From contig JAIBEI010000050.1 in NCBI GenBank assembly GCA_019459055.1, positions 147,213-211,212 of the forward strand: a stretch of DNA of 64,000 nt. The letters run 5' to 3'. The position numbers were made by a program, and so were the translations under genes. Origin of the DNA: Thiobacillus sp. GTDB taxonomy: Bacteria > Pseudomonadota > Gammaproteobacteria > Burkholderiales > Thiobacillaceae. The notes beneath the pieces were generated by a model. It saw nothing but the letters and a program-made list of their open reading frames with translations. It was not told the origin of the DNA and did no database searches. Below, one piece after another: positions 1-9,882 of the stretch; the first letter of the stretch is position 1, and each line of letters starts with the position of its first letter.

Positions 1-2
1 CC

Positions 3-260
3 TATTCGTCAGGCAGCCCGAAGCCCGCTGAAGGGTATAAAGGCGCGAGCGGCTACAGTGCGCCCGCAGCACCGCGCAGCCCACAGACAGGCAACGACAC
101 CGGCTACAAGGTGGGGCAGAGCGTCGTCCATGCCAAGTTCGGCACCGGCATCATCATCGACTTCGAGGGCCGCGGCGCTGACGCGCGGGTGCAGGTGAAA
201 TTCCGCAACGCAGGGAGCAAGTGGCTGGCGCTGGCGTACGCCAAGCTGGCGCCGGCCTGA
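3..260 (+). CDS. uvrD: DNA helicase II UvrD, C-terminal end (partial)
   Basis: Only the last 85 codons are in the window; the frame is open from the left edge and stops with TGA at 258-260. The translated tail contains GYKVGQSVVHAKFGTG, then IIIDFEGRG, RVQVKF and GSKWLALAYAKL. This is the small C-terminal Tudor-like domain typical of UvrD, which in E. coli contacts RNA polymerase. UvrD is the 3'-5' helicase of nucleotide excision repair and mismatch repair. The helicase core lies outside the window. The gene converges on the next one with only 13 bp between the stops. Identity rests on the tail alone, but this tail is distinctive; Rep and PcrA tails differ or diverge. Confidence 0.85.
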   Translation, partial: YSSGSPKPAEGYKGASGYSAPAAPRSPQTGNDTGYKVGQSVVHAKFGTGIIIDFEGRGADARVQVKFRNAGSKWLALAYAKLAPA

Positions 261-273
261 ACGCAATGCCCTT

Positions 274-1050
274 TTAGAGGGATACCACGTTGTCGGGAGG
301 CGGCGTGCTGTCGTCCGCCCACACCGCGAATATCGCCTGGTACGAGGCATACAGCGAACCGAACAGTACCGGCATCGCCACCAGCAGGCCGAGCAGCATC
401 GGCACCAGCGCGGCGAGGAACAGTAGCAGGCCGAGCGCGATGCCGTTCATCATCATCGCCGCCCAGTTCCTGGCGACGGCCTTGAGGCTCACGCCCAGCG
501 CGGTGGCCGGACGGGCGCCCCCGAACAGGATCAGCGCGGGGGCAAACCAGGTGGCCATGATCAGCGGGGTAAACAGCACCAGCCCGGTGAGCACCGCCGG
601 CATGGCCTGGTTCAAGATCGTCTGCATTTCGGCCGGGTCTTTTTGCGATTGCGCCGCGGTCATGACGGCCTGCGGATCGAAACCCATGCCAAGCATGATC
701 TTGCCGATCAGCAAGGTGCCGAGCAACTGCACCGCGCCGACCGCCATCAACGGGATCGCGGGACCCTGCACGCCGGCCAGAAAATTCGGCAGTTCGAGTT
801 CGCCGCCGCCGTCGAGCGCGCGATACGCCGCCAGGAAACCTGCCACCATCAGGGGCGAAGCCAGTTCCGACAGCGCACCCCCCACCATGGGAATCAGGCC
901 GAGCGCCATCACCACGCCGAACAGCATGGCGAAGGCGGCGGACAGCAGCAGGGGGGTCTTGCGATACAGGCGGAAGCCTGCGGCCACCCACTGGAAACCC
1001 TGGCTGGCCGCGACCTTGCGCGGGATGTCTTGATTGGATGCGGAAGTCAT
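274..1050 (-). CDS. BPSS1780-family integral membrane protein
   Basis: A 258-aa hydrophobic protein with about six predicted membrane segments: roughly residues 32-75 as a pair, 98-125, 150-180, and 195-245 as a pair. The N-terminal pattern of a short basic lead, then GFQWVAAGFRLYRKTP and a segment ending in LIPMVGGALSELASPLMVAGF, is the signature of the BPSS1780 family, a betaproteobacterial membrane family without known biochemical function. It begins with ATG at 1050 and is convergent with uvrD. No catalytic residues can be identified and no substrate is suggested. Family call by recognition; function unknown. Confidence 0.75.
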   Translation of the reverse strand: MTSASNQDIPRKVAASQGFQWVAAGFRLYRKTPLLLSAAFAMLFGVVMALGLIPMVGGALSELASPLMVAGFLAAYRALDGGGELELPNFLAGVQGPAIPLMAVGAVQLLGTLLIGKIMLGMGFDPQAVMTAAQSQKDPAEMQTILNQAMPAVLTGLVLFTPLIMATWFAPALILFGGARPATALGVSLKAVARNWAAMMMNGIALGLLLFLAALVPMLLGLLVAMPVLFGSLYASYQAIFAVWADDSTPPPDNVVSL

Positions 1051-1083
1051 GCGGCGGATTTTACCCGACGCACAAGCAAAGAT

Positions 1084-1407
1084 TCAGAACTCCTTGACCA
1101 CCCACATCGGCGGCCGCATGCCGGAATCGAGGCTGTCCTGACGCGCAAACTGGCCGTCGCCCCGCTGGTCGATCAGGTAATACGGCTTGCCGTACTTGGG
1201 GATGACTTTCAGCATGTAGAGCCTGCCGTTGGCGCGGTATTCGACGACGCGTCCCGCGCTGCTCGGCTTGATCGTCACCGGCGGGGCATCATCGGGGCCC
1301 GGTGCACCATCGGGAACCGGATTCAGATCGGGCGGACGGTCGGACGGCGAGGCGGCAACGGCGAGGCCACTCAGCAGCAGAGTCAACAGCAAAACAGGGG
1401 TACGCAT
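1084..1407 (-). CDS. DUF2782 family exported protein
   Basis: A 107-aa protein with a Sec signal peptide (about residues 1-18, ending near AVA). The mature part contains RVVEYRANGRLYMLKVIP, then YGKPYYLIDQRGDGQF. This matches DUF2782, a small periplasmic family common in beta- and gammaproteobacteria and often encoded next to polA, as here. The start is supported by GGAG about 8 bases upstream of ATG at 1407. It lies 52 bp downstream of the LOG-family gene and is probably co-transcribed with it and with the BPSS1780 gene. No function is known. Confidence 0.8.
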   Translation of the reverse strand: MRTPVLLLTLLLSGLAVAASPSDRPPDLNPVPDGAPGPDDAPPVTIKPSSAGRVVEYRANGRLYMLKVIPKYGKPYYLIDQRGDGQFARQDSLDSGMRPPMWVVKEF

Positions 1408-1459
1408 GACAGGCTCCAGGAAAGAATTATGACACTTGGATCACAGGCATTCGGGCACG

Positions 1460-2188
1460 CTACAGACTGAACTGGATTTCGCGCTCGGCAGGCGACGGCA
1501 TGAAGCCGCGTTTCTCATAATGGCTGAAGATGGCATCGACCACCTCTTCGGGTTTGTCGATGATACGCATGAGGTTGATGTCCTCGGGCGAAATCATGCC
1601 GTCATCCACCATCCTGGTCTTCACCCAGTCGGCCAGTCCCGCCCAGTACGCCGATCCGACCAGGATGATGGGGATGGGCGCGATTTTCCCGGTCTGCACC
1701 AGGGTCAGCGCCTCGAACAGCTCGTCCAGCGTACCGAAGCCGCCGGGCATGACGACATAGGCGGCGGCAAACTTGACGAACATGACCTTGCGCGCAAAAA
1801 AATGCCGGAAGGTCTGGCTGATGTCCTGATATGTATTGGCGCTCTGCTCGTGCGGCAGCTGGATGTTGAGGCCGACGCTAGGCGATTTGCCGAAATACGC
1901 GCCCTTGTTGGCGGCTTCCATGACGCCGGGGCCGCCGCCGGAAATGACCGAGAACCCCGCGTCGGAAAGCTTGCGCGCGATCTCCTCGGTGAGCATGTAA
2001 TTCGCATGGTCGGGCGGCGTGCGTGCGCTGCCGAAGATCGAGACGGCCGGGCGGATCGACGCCAGCCGTTCGGTCGCCTCGACGAACTCTGCCATAATCC
2101 CCAGCATCCGCCACGACTCGCGCGCCGAATAGTCGATCTCGGCGGTGCGCCGCGGGTCGGCGGCGGCAGGCAATTTATCAAAGTGCAT
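1460..2188 (-). CDS. LOG family protein (TIGR00730 type; nucleotide phosphoribohydrolase)
   Basis: A 242-aa Rossmann-fold protein. The LOG/'lysine decarboxylase-like' fingerprint PGGFGTLDE is present at about residues 148-156, together with ISGGGPGVMEAANKGA (about 83-98). Characterised LOG proteins release free cytokinin-like bases from nucleoside 5'-monophosphates; in bacteria without known cytokinin use they are thought to be general nucleotide phosphoribohydrolases. The old name lysine decarboxylase is a misannotation. The N-terminal extension with ESWRMLGIMAEFVEATERL is typical of proteobacterial members and supports the start at 2188. That start lies only 13 bp from the divergent polA start, so the two promoters must overlap the opposing coding sequences. 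Confidence 0.85.
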   Translation of the reverse strand: MHFDKLPAAADPRRTAEIDYSARESWRMLGIMAEFVEATERLASIRPAVSIFGSARTPPDHANYMLTEEIARKLSDAGFSVISGGGPGVMEAANKGAYFGKSPSVGLNIQLPHEQSANTYQDISQTFRHFFARKVMFVKFAAAYVVMPGGFGTLDELFEALTLVQTGKIAPIPIILVGSAYWAGLADWVKTRMVDDGMISPEDINLMRIIDKPEEVVDAIFSHYEKRGFMPSPAEREIQFSL

Positions 2189-2201
2189 TTTCGAGCGCCT
2201 C

Positions 2202-4991
2202 GTGAACGAATCTAGTGTAAGTCAAGCCGGAAAAACCCTGCTGCTGGTGGACGGTTCGTCCTACCTGTATCGCGCATTTCATGCGCTGCCCGATTTTCGC
2301 AACCAGGCGGGCGAACCGACCAATGCGATCAAGGGCGTGCTGTCCATGCTCCACAAACTGCGCCGCGACCATGCGGCCGATTATATCGCCTGCGTGTTCG
2401 ACGCGAAGGGCAAGACCTTCCGCGACGATCTTTATCCCGACTACAAGGCCAACCGTCCCGCAATGCCGGACGATCTGCGTTGCCAGATCGAGCCGCTGCA
2501 CGCGCTGATCCGCGCCGAGGGCTGGCCGCTCGTCATCATCGACGGGGTCGAGGCCGACGACGTCATCGGCACCCTGGTGCAGCATGCGACGCAAAAAGGG
2601 ATCCACAGCATCGTCTCCACCGGCGACAAGGACATGGCGCAACTGGTCAACGACCGGGTGACGCTGGTCAACACCATGAGCGAAGAGACGCTCGACGCCG
2701 CCGGGGTGGCCGCCAAGTTCGGCGTGCCGCCGGAACGCATCATCGATTACCTCACGCTGATCGGCGACGCCGTCGACAACGTGCCCGGCGTCGCCAAGGT
2801 CGGCCCAAAAACTGCCGTCAAGTGGCTGGCCGAATATGGCACGCTCGACAACTTGATGGCGCACGCGGACGAGATCAAGGGCGTGGCCGGCGACAACCTG
2901 CGCGCCGCTAGCGACTGGCTGCCGCAAGCGCGCGCGCTGCTGACCATCAAGATGGATGTGGCGCTGCCGTTCGATTTCGACGATCTGGTGCTGAAGCCGC
3001 GTGACACCGATGCGTTGCGGGCGCTGTTCGAGCGCTACGAATTCCGCGCCTGGCTGCGCGAGCTCGATACCGCCGGCGCCCCGGCAGCCCAAAAGGACGC
3101 CGCCCCATCCCGCGCCAAGACCGCGCAAGACGGAACGGGATCGGATGCGCCTGTCTTGCCGGAACAGAATTGCAGCGGCGAGCATCGCGCCCACTACGAA
3201 ACGATCCTCAGTGAGGCCGCGCTCGACGCCTGGATCGCCAGGCTCGATGCGGCGCCGGCGTTTGCGCTCGACACCGAAACCACCGGCCTCAACCCGATGC
3301 AGGCTGAGCTGGTCGGCATTTCGTTCGCCATCACCCACGGCTGCGCGGCCTACCTGCCGCTGGCGCACCACTACGCCGGCGCGCCCGCGCAGCTGGACCG
3401 CACGGCCGCGCTGGCGAGGCTGAAGCCGCTGCTGGAAAACCCGGCACCCAGGATCGTCGGCCAGCACCTCAAGTACGACCGCCACATCTTTGCCAACTAC
3501 GGCATCGCGCTCGGCGGCGTGGTCGACGACACCCTGCTGCAGTCCTACGTGCTCGAAGCCCACCAGTCGCACGAGCTCGGCAACCTGGCGGCACGCCACC
3601 TGGGCCTGGCGACGATCCGCTACGACGACGTCACCGGCAAGGGTGCGTCGCGCATCGGCTTCGAGCAGGTCGACATCGCGCGCGCCAGCGAATATGCGGC
3701 GGAAGACGCCGACATCACGCTGCGCGTGCGCGATGCGCTGGCGCCGCAGATCGCCGCCTCCGACAAGCTCGCCTTCGTTTATCGCAACATCGAACTGCCG
3801 GTGGCGCAGATCCTGTTCCGCATGGAGCGCGCCGGCGTGCTGCTCGACCGCAACCTGCTCGCGGTGCAAAGCGGTGAGCTCGGCCGCAAGATGCTGGAAC
3901 TGGAACAGCGCGCCTACCAGGAGGCCGGGCAGCCGTTCAACCTCGGCTCGCCCAAGCAGATCGGCGACATCCTGTTCACGAAAAAAGGCCTGCCGGTGGT
4001 CAGGAAAACCCCCGGCGGCGCGCCGTCCACCGACGAGGAAACGCTGGCGCTGCTGGCGCTCGACCACCCCATCGCGCGGGCGATTCTCGATTATCGCGGC
4101 ATGGCCAAGCTGAAATCGACCTACACCGACAAGCTGCCGCAGATGGTGCATCCGCTCACCGGGCGCCTGCACACCAGCTATTCGCAGGCGACTGCCGTCA
4201 CCGGGCGGCTGTCGAGCGCCGAGCCCAACCTGCAGAACATCCCCGCGCGCACCGCCGAGGGCCGCCGCATCCGCGAAGCCTTCATCGCGCCGCCGGGGCA
4301 TGTGCTGGTGTCGGCCGACTATTCGCAGATCGAGCTGCGCATCATGGCGCACCTGTCGGACGACGCCGGCCTGCTGCACGCATTTGCCCACGATCTGGAC
4401 ATCCATACCGCCACCGCCGCCGAGGTGTTCGGCGTGCCGCTGGAGGACGTGAGCAACGATCAGCGGCGCATGGCCAAGGTGATCAACTTTGGCCTGATCT
4501 ACGGCATGTCGGCCTTCGGCCTGGCGTCGCAGCTGAATCTCGAGCGCGCCGCCGCGCAGGCCTACATCGACCGCTACTTCGCGCGCTATCCCGGGGTGGC
4601 CGACTACATGCAGCGCACGCGCGAGGCCGCGCGCAGCCAGGGTTACGTCGAGACCGTGTTCGGCCGCCGCCTGTACCTGCCCGAGATCAACGCCAAAAAC
4701 GGCCAGCGCCGCCAGGGTGCCGAGCGTGCCGCCATCAACGCGCCGATGCAGGGCACCGCCGCCGACCTCATCAAGCTGGCGATGATCGCGGTGCAGGGCT
4801 GGCTCGATAGCGAAAAGCTGGCCAGCCGCCTGCTGCTACAGGTGCATGACGAATTGATCCTCGAAGTGCCCGAGCGTGAACTCGACCGCGTGCGCGCCGA
4901 GCTGCCTGGGCACATGTGCAATGTTGCCGCGCTCAAGGTGCCATTGCGCGTTGGCGTAGGGGTAGGCAGCAACTGGGAAGCGGCGCACTGA
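2202..4991 (+). CDS. polA: DNA polymerase I
   Basis: A 929-aa protein from a GTG start at 2202, almost the length of E. coli Pol I (928 aa). The frame is open further upstream, but that part lies over the divergent LOG gene and is unlike the family. The 5'-3' exonuclease domain begins at LLLVDGSSYLYRAF. The 3'-5' exonuclease has FALDTETTGL, so its metal-binding Asp and Glu are present and proofreading looks intact. The polymerase domain has motif A (SADYSQIELRIMAHLS), motif B (RRMAKVINFGLIYGMS) and motif C (QVHDELILEVPE). The enzyme fills gaps in excision repair and removes Okazaki primers. A strong inverted repeat follows the stop codon. Confidence 0.96.
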   Translation: MNESSVSQAGKTLLLVDGSSYLYRAFHALPDFRNQAGEPTNAIKGVLSMLHKLRRDHAADYIACVFDAKGKTFRDDLYPDYKANRPAMPDDLRCQIEPLHALIRAEGWPLVIIDGVEADDVIGTLVQHATQKGIHSIVSTGDKDMAQLVNDRVTLVNTMSEETLDAAGVAAKFGVPPERIIDYLTLIGDAVDNVPGVAKVGPKTAVKWLAEYGTLDNLMAHADEIKGVAGDNLRAASDWLPQARALLTIKMDVALPFDFDDLVLKPRDTDALRALFERYEFRAWLRELDTAGAPAAQKDAAPSRAKTAQDGTGSDAPVLPEQNCSGEHRAHYETILSEAALDAWIARLDAAPAFALDTETTGLNPMQAELVGISFAITHGCAAYLPLAHHYAGAPAQLDRTAALARLKPLLENPAPRIVGQHLKYDRHIFANYGIALGGVVDDTLLQSYVLEAHQSHELGNLAARHLGLATIRYDDVTGKGASRIGFEQVDIARASEYAAEDADITLRVRDALAPQIAASDKLAFVYRNIELPVAQILFRMERAGVLLDRNLLAVQSGELGRKMLELEQRAYQEAGQPFNLGSPKQIGDILFTKKGLPVVRKTPGGAPSTDEETLALLALDHPIARAILDYRGMAKLKSTYTDKLPQMVHPLTGRLHTSYSQATAVTGRLSSAEPNLQNIPARTAEGRRIREAFIAPPGHVLVSADYSQIELRIMAHLSDDAGLLHAFAHDLDIHTATAAEVFGVPLEDVSNDQRRMAKVINFGLIYGMSAFGLASQLNLERAAAQAYIDRYFARYPGVADYMQRTREAARSQGYVETVFGRRLYLPEINAKNGQRRQGAERAAINAPMQGTAADLIKLAMIAVQGWLDSEKLASRLLLQVHDELILEVPERELDRVRAELPGHMCNVAALKVPLRVGVGVGSNWEAAH

Positions 4992-5010
4992 ATCCGTCGC
5001 GCACATGAAA

Positions 5011-5043
5011 GAAGGGCAGCCCGGCCAAGCCGGGATGCCCTTC
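5011..5043. terminator. Bidirectional terminator-like hairpin between polA and mscL
   Basis: GAAGGGCAGCCCGGC and GCCGGGATGCCCTTC form a 15-bp stem with one mismatch around a CAA loop. It sits between two convergent genes. No long T tract follows on either side, so it may be a bidirectional transcript end or an RNA-stability element. Confidence 0.7.
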
Positions 5044-5061
5044 TGGCCCGCGTGGGTCGCC

Positions 5062-5484
5062 TTACTTTTTCAGGCTGTCGCGGATCTCGCGCAGCAGCAC
5101 GATATCTTCCGGCGTGGCCGCGGGCACTTCAGGCGGGGCTTCCTTGTTCAGCCGGTTGAGCTGCTTGACGATGAGGAAGACAACGAACGCCAGAATGATG
5201 AAATTGATCAGGATGGTGATGAAATTGCCGTAGGCGAACACCGGCACGTTGGCTTCCCTCAAGCCATCCAGCGTCATCACCGCGCCTTCCGGCACGGTCC
5301 CGAGGGCGACGAACAGATTGGAAAAGTCGAAGCCGCCAAATACCGCGCCGATAATCGGCATGATCAGATCCTTGACGATGGAGTCGACGATCTTGCCGAA
5401 GGCCGCGCCGATGATGACGCCCACCGCCAGGTCCATGGCGTTGCCCTTGACCGCGAACTCCTTGAATTCCGAAACAATACTCAT
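5062..5484 (-). CDS. mscL: Large-conductance mechanosensitive channel MscL
   Basis: 140 aa, the normal MscL length. The N-terminal helix and first membrane segment ([33 protein letters not shown]) and the second segment ([19 protein letters not shown]) are canonical; the C-terminal bundle ends in [11 protein letters not shown]. MscL forms a homopentameric pore in the inner membrane that opens under extreme tension to release solutes during hypo-osmotic shock. The ATG at 5484 is chosen because GAGGGGG lies just upstream and the protein then starts [10 protein letters not shown] as in the family; an ATG 12 codons further up is less likely. Convergent with polA. Confidence 0.95.
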   Translation of the reverse strand: MSIVSEFKEFAVKGNAMDLAVGVIIGAAFGKIVDSIVKDLIMPIIGAVFGGFDFSNLFVALGTVPEGAVMTLDGLREANVPVFAYGNFITILINFIILAFVVFLIVKQLNRLNKEAPPEVPAATPEDIVLLREIRDSLKK

Positions 5485-5600
5485 GCTTCCCCCTCTATTG
5501 ATGTAAGGCACCCGCCTCATAGTAGGCAGCGCAAAGGCCTACCGCAAATACTGAATGTAAATTCTTCCCGGCTTGGTGGGGGGCCGGAGGGGAGGGTAAA

Positions 5601-6665
5601 ATGCCATCCCTTATGCGCATCGGCAGCCACCTCCTCAAGAACCGCCTGATCGTCGCCCCCATGGCCGGGGTGACCGATCGGCCCTTCCGTCAGCTTTGCA
5701 AGAGGCTGGGCGCGGGCATGGCGGTGTCCGAGATGGTGACGTCGAATTCGCTGCTGTACGGCTCGGCCAAGACAGCGCGGCGCGCCAACCACGAAGGCGA
5801 AGTCGACCCGATCAGCGTGCAGATCGCCGGCGCCGACCCGGCCATGATGGCCGAAGCCGCGCGCCACAACGTCGACCGCGGCGCGCAGATCATCGACATC
5901 AACATGGGCTGCCCGGCGAAGAAGGTGTGCAACGTGATGGCCGGCTCCGCGCTGCTGCAGGACGAGGCGCTGGTCGGACGCATCCTCGACGCCGTGGTCA
6001 AAGCGGTGCCCGAAGTGCCGGTGACGCTGAAGATCCGCACCGGCTGGGACCGCGAGCACCGCAATGCGCTCAACATCCTGAAGATCGCCGAGAATGCCGG
6101 GGTGCAGGCGCTGGCGATGCACGGCCGCACCCGCGCCTGCGGCTACACCGGCGAGGCCGAATACGACACCATCCGCGCGGTCAAGGCGGAAGCCAGAATC
6201 CCCGTCATCGCCAACGGCGACATCACCACCCCGGAGAAGGCGAAATTCGTCCTGGAATACACCGGCGCCGACGCCGTGATGATCGGCCGCGCCGCGCAGG
6301 GCCGCCCATGGATCTTCCGCGAGATTGCGCATTTCCTCGCCACCGGCGTTCACCTGCCGCAGCCCGAAGTGGCCGAAATCCACGCCGTCCTGCTCGAACA
6401 TATTCACGACCTATACTTGTTTTATGGTGACGTTACCGGGGTGCGCGTGGCACGCAAGCACATCTCCTGGTACACCCGCGGTCTGGTCGGCAGCAGCGCC
6501 TTCCGCCACACCATGAACCGGCTTGATTCGGTGGCTGAGCAACTCGCCGTCGTCAATGAATACTTTGCCCAGGCGGCACGTGCCGACAGCCGCCTGCGCT
6601 ACGCGATCGGCCACGAAAATAATTGCGCGCAAGACATGCCACCGGCATCCCGGCTCGCAGCATAA
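5601..6665 (+). CDS. dusB: tRNA-dihydrouridine synthase B
   Basis: A TIM-barrel flavoenzyme that reduces uridine to dihydrouridine in the tRNA D-loop with FMN and NADPH. It has VAPMAGVTDRPFRQLC at the N-terminus, the DINMGCPAKKVC motif with the catalytic cysteine, and the phosphate-binding GDITTPEKA and MIGRAAQGRPWIF segments. The encoded 354 aa are slightly longer than E. coli DusB. Start at 5601 is preceded by GGAGGGGAGGG; an in-frame ATG at 5613 is an alternative. The gene is followed after 13 bp by fis, the classical dusB-fis operon, and then by purH. Confidence 0.95.
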   Translation: MPSLMRIGSHLLKNRLIVAPMAGVTDRPFRQLCKRLGAGMAVSEMVTSNSLLYGSAKTARRANHEGEVDPISVQIAGADPAMMAEAARHNVDRGAQIIDINMGCPAKKVCNVMAGSALLQDEALVGRILDAVVKAVPEVPVTLKIRTGWDREHRNALNILKIAENAGVQALAMHGRTRACGYTGEAEYDTIRAVKAEARIPVIANGDITTPEKAKFVLEYTGADAVMIGRAAQGRPWIFREIAHFLATGVHLPQPEVAEIHAVLLEHIHDLYLFYGDVTGVRVARKHISWYTRGLVGSSAFRHTMNRLDSVAEQLAVVNEYFAQAARADSRLRYAIGHENNCAQDMPPASRLAA

Positions 6666-6678
6666 GGGGAGCTTCAAA

Positions 6679-6918
6679 ATGATCGAAGAAAACGAGATCG
6701 CCGCCTGCATGCGGCGGTCGCTCAATCGCTATTTCAAGGATCTTGACGGCGAAGCGCCGAACGAGATCTACGGCATGGTGGTAAGCGCGGTTGAAAAACC
6801 GCTGCTGGCCTACATCCTCGACCGCGCCGAGGGCAACCAGACCCGCGCCGCCGACATGCTCGGCATCAACCGCAACACCCTGCGCAAGAAAATGCGCGAA
6901 CACGGCCTCTCCGACTGA
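6679..6918 (+). CDS. fis: DNA-binding protein Fis
   Basis: A 79-aa Fis-type nucleoid protein, shorter than the E. coli protein (98 aa) because the N-terminal arm is reduced, as usual in betaproteobacteria. The C-terminal helix-turn-helix reads [21 protein letters not shown]. Fis homodimers bend DNA and modulate transcription, recombination and chromosome topology. The ATG at 6679 is preceded by AAGGGGA. A longer upstream open frame overlaps dusB and is not used. It lies 13 bp after dusB and 8 bp before purH, so the three are likely co-transcribed. Confidence 0.95.
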   Translation: MIEENEIAACMRRSLNRYFKDLDGEAPNEIYGMVVSAVEKPLLAYILDRAEGNQTRAADMLGINRNTLRKKMREHGLSD

Positions 6919-6926
6919 AATCCATC

Positions 6927-8501
6927 ATGACCATCGCCCCCTCGAAAATACAGCGTGCCCTCCTCTCCGTATCGGATAAAACCGGCCTTGTCGATTTCGC
7001 CCGCGCGCTCGCCGATGCCGGCGTCGAACTGCTGTCCACCGGCGGCACCGCCAAAGCCTTGCGCGATGCCGGCCTGCCGGTGATCGATGTCAGCGAGTAC
7101 ACCGGCTTCCCGGAAATGCTCGACGGCCGCGTCAAGACGCTGCATCCCAAGGTGCATGCCGGCATCCTGGCGCGGCGCGATCTCGCGGATCACGTCGCCA
7201 CCATGGCCGCGCACGGCATGCCTTACATCGATCTGGTGTGCGTCAACCTGTATCCCTTCGTCGCCACGGTATCGAAGCCGCACACGCTGGACGACGCCAT
7301 CGAGAACATCGACATCGGCGGCCCGGCGATGGTGCGCTCGTCGGCCAAGAACTACCACCATGTCGCCATCGTCACCGACCCCGCCGACTACCCGGCGCTG
7401 GTTGCCGAGATGCAGGCCCACGGCGGCGCGCTGACCGACGCCACCCGCTTCAATCTGGCGAAGAAGGCCTTTACCCACACCGCGCAGTACGACGGCCACA
7501 TCAGCAACTACCTCACCGCGCTGAACGAAAACGGCGAACGCGAGACCTTCGGCGAACAACTGACGCTGCAGTTTTCCCGCGCGCAGACCTGCCGCTACGG
7601 CGAGAATCCGCACCAGGCCGGCGCCTTCTACGTCGAGGCCAATGCGCCGGCCGGCACCATTGCGACGGCGCGGCAGATCCAGGGCAAGGAGCTGTCCTAC
7701 AACAACATCGCCGACACCGACGCCGCGCTCGAATGCGTCAAGCTGTTCGATACCGCGCCCGCCTGCGTCATCGTCAAGCACGCCAACCCCTGCGGCGTCG
7801 CCTACGGCGCGGACCTGCTGGATGCCTACAACCGTGCCTACCAGACCGACCCCGAGTCGGCCTTCGGCGGCATCATCGCCTTCAATGGCCGGCTGGACGG
7901 CGCGACCGCCGCCGCCATCGTCGAGCGCCAGTTCGTCGAGGTCATCATCGCGCCCGAAGTCAGCCCCGAGGCCTCCGCCGCCGTCGCTGCGAAGAAGAAC
8001 GTGCGCCTGCTCGAATGCGGAAAATGGAGCGGCGCAGTGGCCCAGCTCGACATGAAGCGCGTGGCCGGCGGCCTCTTGGTGCAGGACGCCGACATTCTTC
8101 TGCACGGCGAGCTGAGGACCGTCACCGACCGCGCGCCGACCCCACAGGAAATGGACGACCTGCTGTTCGCATGGCGCGTCGCCAAGTTCGTCAAGTCCAA
8201 CGCCATCGTCTACGCGAAAGACCGCATGACCGTCGGCGTCGGCGCCGGACAGATGAGCCGCATCAACTCCGCGCGCATCGCCGCAATCAAGGCCGAGCAC
8301 GCCGGCCTCGTGGTGCCCGGCTCGGTGATGGCAAGCGACGCCTTCTTCCCCTTCCGCGACGGCATCGACCAGGCTGGCGCCGCCGGCATCAAGGCGGTGA
8401 TCCAGCCCGGCGGCTCGATGCGCGACGACGAAGTCATCGCGGCAGCCAACGAGCACGGGATCGCGATGGTGTTTACCGGAACGCGGCATTTCAGACACTG
8501 A
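6927..8501 (+). CDS. purH: Bifunctional AICAR transformylase/IMP cyclohydrolase
   Basis: 524 aa, the standard PurH length. The N-terminal MGS-like cyclohydrolase domain (about residues 1-145) contains [28 protein letters not shown] and [16 protein letters not shown]. The C-terminal AICAR transformylase contains [13 protein letters not shown] and the catalytic-region motif KHANPCGVA. It performs the last two steps of IMP synthesis. The gene follows fis closely and is separated from purD by 100 bp that hold an imperfect 22-bp inverted repeat. Confidence 0.97.
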   Translation: MTIAPSKIQRALLSVSDKTGLVDFARALADAGVELLSTGGTAKALRDAGLPVIDVSEYTGFPEMLDGRVKTLHPKVHAGILARRDLADHVATMAAHGMPYIDLVCVNLYPFVATVSKPHTLDDAIENIDIGGPAMVRSSAKNYHHVAIVTDPADYPALVAEMQAHGGALTDATRFNLAKKAFTHTAQYDGHISNYLTALNENGERETFGEQLTLQFSRAQTCRYGENPHQAGAFYVEANAPAGTIATARQIQGKELSYNNIADTDAALECVKLFDTAPACVIVKHANPCGVAYGADLLDAYNRAYQTDPESAFGGIIAFNGRLDGATAAAIVERQFVEVIIAPEVSPEASAAVAAKKNVRLLECGKWSGAVAQLDMKRVAGGLLVQDADILLHGELRTVTDRAPTPQEMDDLLFAWRVAKFVKSNAIVYAKDRMTVGVGAGQMSRINSARIAAIKAEHAGLVVPGSVMASDAFFPFRDGIDQAGAAGIKAVIQPGGSMRDDEVIAAANEHGIAMVFTGTRHFRH

Positions 8502-8507
8502 TATGCC

Positions 8508-8575
8508 GGTGAGGCGTAAGGGGTGAGGGCATTCCGCCACCGCTTCGAGCCTTCCCTCACGCCTCACGCCTTACC
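8508..8575. repeat. Inverted-repeat element between purH and purD
   Basis: Left arm 8508-8529 and right arm 8554-8575 are reverse complements over 22 bases with three mismatches. The right arm, read on the other strand, contains GGCGTGAGGCGTGAGGG. The same G(T)GAGGCGTGAGG unit recurs at 9880-9899 and 43353-43380. The arms could fold into a hairpin in the purH-purD transcript. No T tract follows, so it is not a typical intrinsic terminator. Confidence 0.7.
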
Positions 8576-8601
8576 ATACCCATGCCCCCCCTCACACACT
8601 C

Positions 8602-9882
8602 ATGAAAATCCTTGTCATCGGCTCCGGCGGACGCGAACACGCTCTGGCGTGGAAGCTTGCGCAATCCCCCCGCGTCTCGCAGGTTTTTGTCGCGCCCGGC
8701 AACGGCGGCACGGCGACCGAGGACGGGCTCATCAATGTGCCTGTGATGGAGATTTCGTCGCTGGTTGAATTTGTCCGCCGCGACTCGAACATTGCATTCA
8801 CCGTGGTCGGTCCGGAAGCCCCGCTGGCGGCCGGTGTGGTCGACGCCTTCCGCGCCGCCGGACTAAAAATATTCGGCCCCACGCAGGCCGCCGCCCAGCT
8901 CGAAAGCTCGAAGGATTTTGCCAAGCAGTTCATGGCACGTCACAGCATTCCCACCGCGGCCTTTGGCACCTTCACCGATGCCGCCGCGGCACATGCCTAC
9001 ATCGACGCACACGGCGCGCCCATTGTGGTGAAGGCCGACGGGCTGGCCGCCGGCAAGGGCGTGGTCGTCGCGTCGACTGCCGCCGAGGCGCACGCCGCGG
9101 TCGACGCCATGCTCGCCGGCAACAGCATGGGGGACGCCGGCCATCGGGTGGTGATCGAGGAATGCCTCCTGGGCGAGGAAGCCAGCTTCATCGTCATGGT
9201 CGACGGCGAGCACGTGCTGGCGCTGGCCTCCAGCCAGGACCACAAGCGCCTCCTGGACGGCGACCAGGGGCCCAACACCGGCGGCATGGGCGCGTATTCG
9301 CCGGCGCCGGTGGTCACCCCGGAGCTACACGCGCGCATCATGCGCGAGGTCATCCACCCCAGCGTCGAAGGCATGGCAGCCGATGGCATCCGCTACACCG
9401 GCTTTCTCTATGCCGGCATCATGGTGGGGGCGGACGGCGCGCCCAGGGTGCTCGAATTCAACTGCCGCATGGGCGACCCCGAAACCCAGCCGATCATGAT
9501 GCGGCTGAAGTCCGACCTGGCGACCCTGCTGGAAGCCGCCGTCCACGGCAGGCTCGACCAGGTCGAGGCCGAATGGGACCGCCGCACCGCGCTCGCGGTG
9601 GTGCTGGCTGCAGCCGGCTATCCCGACGCGCCGCAAAAGGGGGCCGTCCTCAGCGCGCTGCCCGCCGCGGCCGACGACCTGCACGTCTTCCACGCCGGCA
9701 CCACGGAACTGGACGGCCTGACCGTGGTCAGCGGCGGCCGCGTGCTGGCGGTGACCGCGCTCGGCGACAGCGTGCGCATGGCGCAGAAACGCGCCTACGA
9801 AGCGGTGGCGGCCATCCACTTCGACGGCATGCAATACCGCCGCGACATCGGCTGGCGCGCGCTGGATCGCAGCAAGAAGTGA
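8602..9882 (+). CDS. purD: Phosphoribosylamine-glycine ligase
   Basis: 426 aa, typical of GAR synthetase, which joins 5-phosphoribosylamine and glycine with ATP in purine synthesis. The N-terminus [19 protein letters not shown], the ATP-grasp segment [16 protein letters not shown], the [16 protein letters not shown] motif and the metal-binding [12 protein letters not shown] are all present. It follows purH, giving a purHD pair as in many Proteobacteria. Its stop codon lies inside a short GTGAGGCGTGAGG repeat that leads directly into the next gene. Confidence 0.97.
   Translation: MKILVIGSGGREHALAWKLAQSPRVSQVFVAPGNGGTATEDGLINVPVMEISSLVEFVRRDSNIAFTVVGPEAPLAAGVVDAFRAAGLKIFGPTQAAAQLESSKDFAKQFMARHSIPTAAFGTFTDAAAAHAYIDAHGAPIVVKADGLAAGKGVVVASTAAEAHAAVDAMLAGNSMGDAGHRVVIEECLLGEEASFIVMVDGEHVLALASSQDHKRLLDGDQGPNTGGMGAYSPAPVVTPELHARIMREVIHPSVEGMAADGIRYTGFLYAGIMVGADGAPRVLEFNCRMGDPETQPIMMRLKSDLATLLEAAVHGRLDQVEAEWDRRTALAVVLAAAGYPDAPQKGAVLSALPAAADDLHVFHAGTTELDGLTVVSGGRVLAVTALGDSVRMAQKRAYEAVAAIHFDGMQYRRDIGWRALDRSKK

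Noticed and set aside
1460..2188. Lysine decarboxylase
   Set aside because: The PGGFGTLDE motif defines LOG phosphoribohydrolases; the decarboxylase name is a historic error and no PLP site is present.
2178..4406. A 742-codon minus-strand open frame opposite polA
   Set aside because: Shadow of polA; no domain recognised, and it would cover the polymerase gene entirely.
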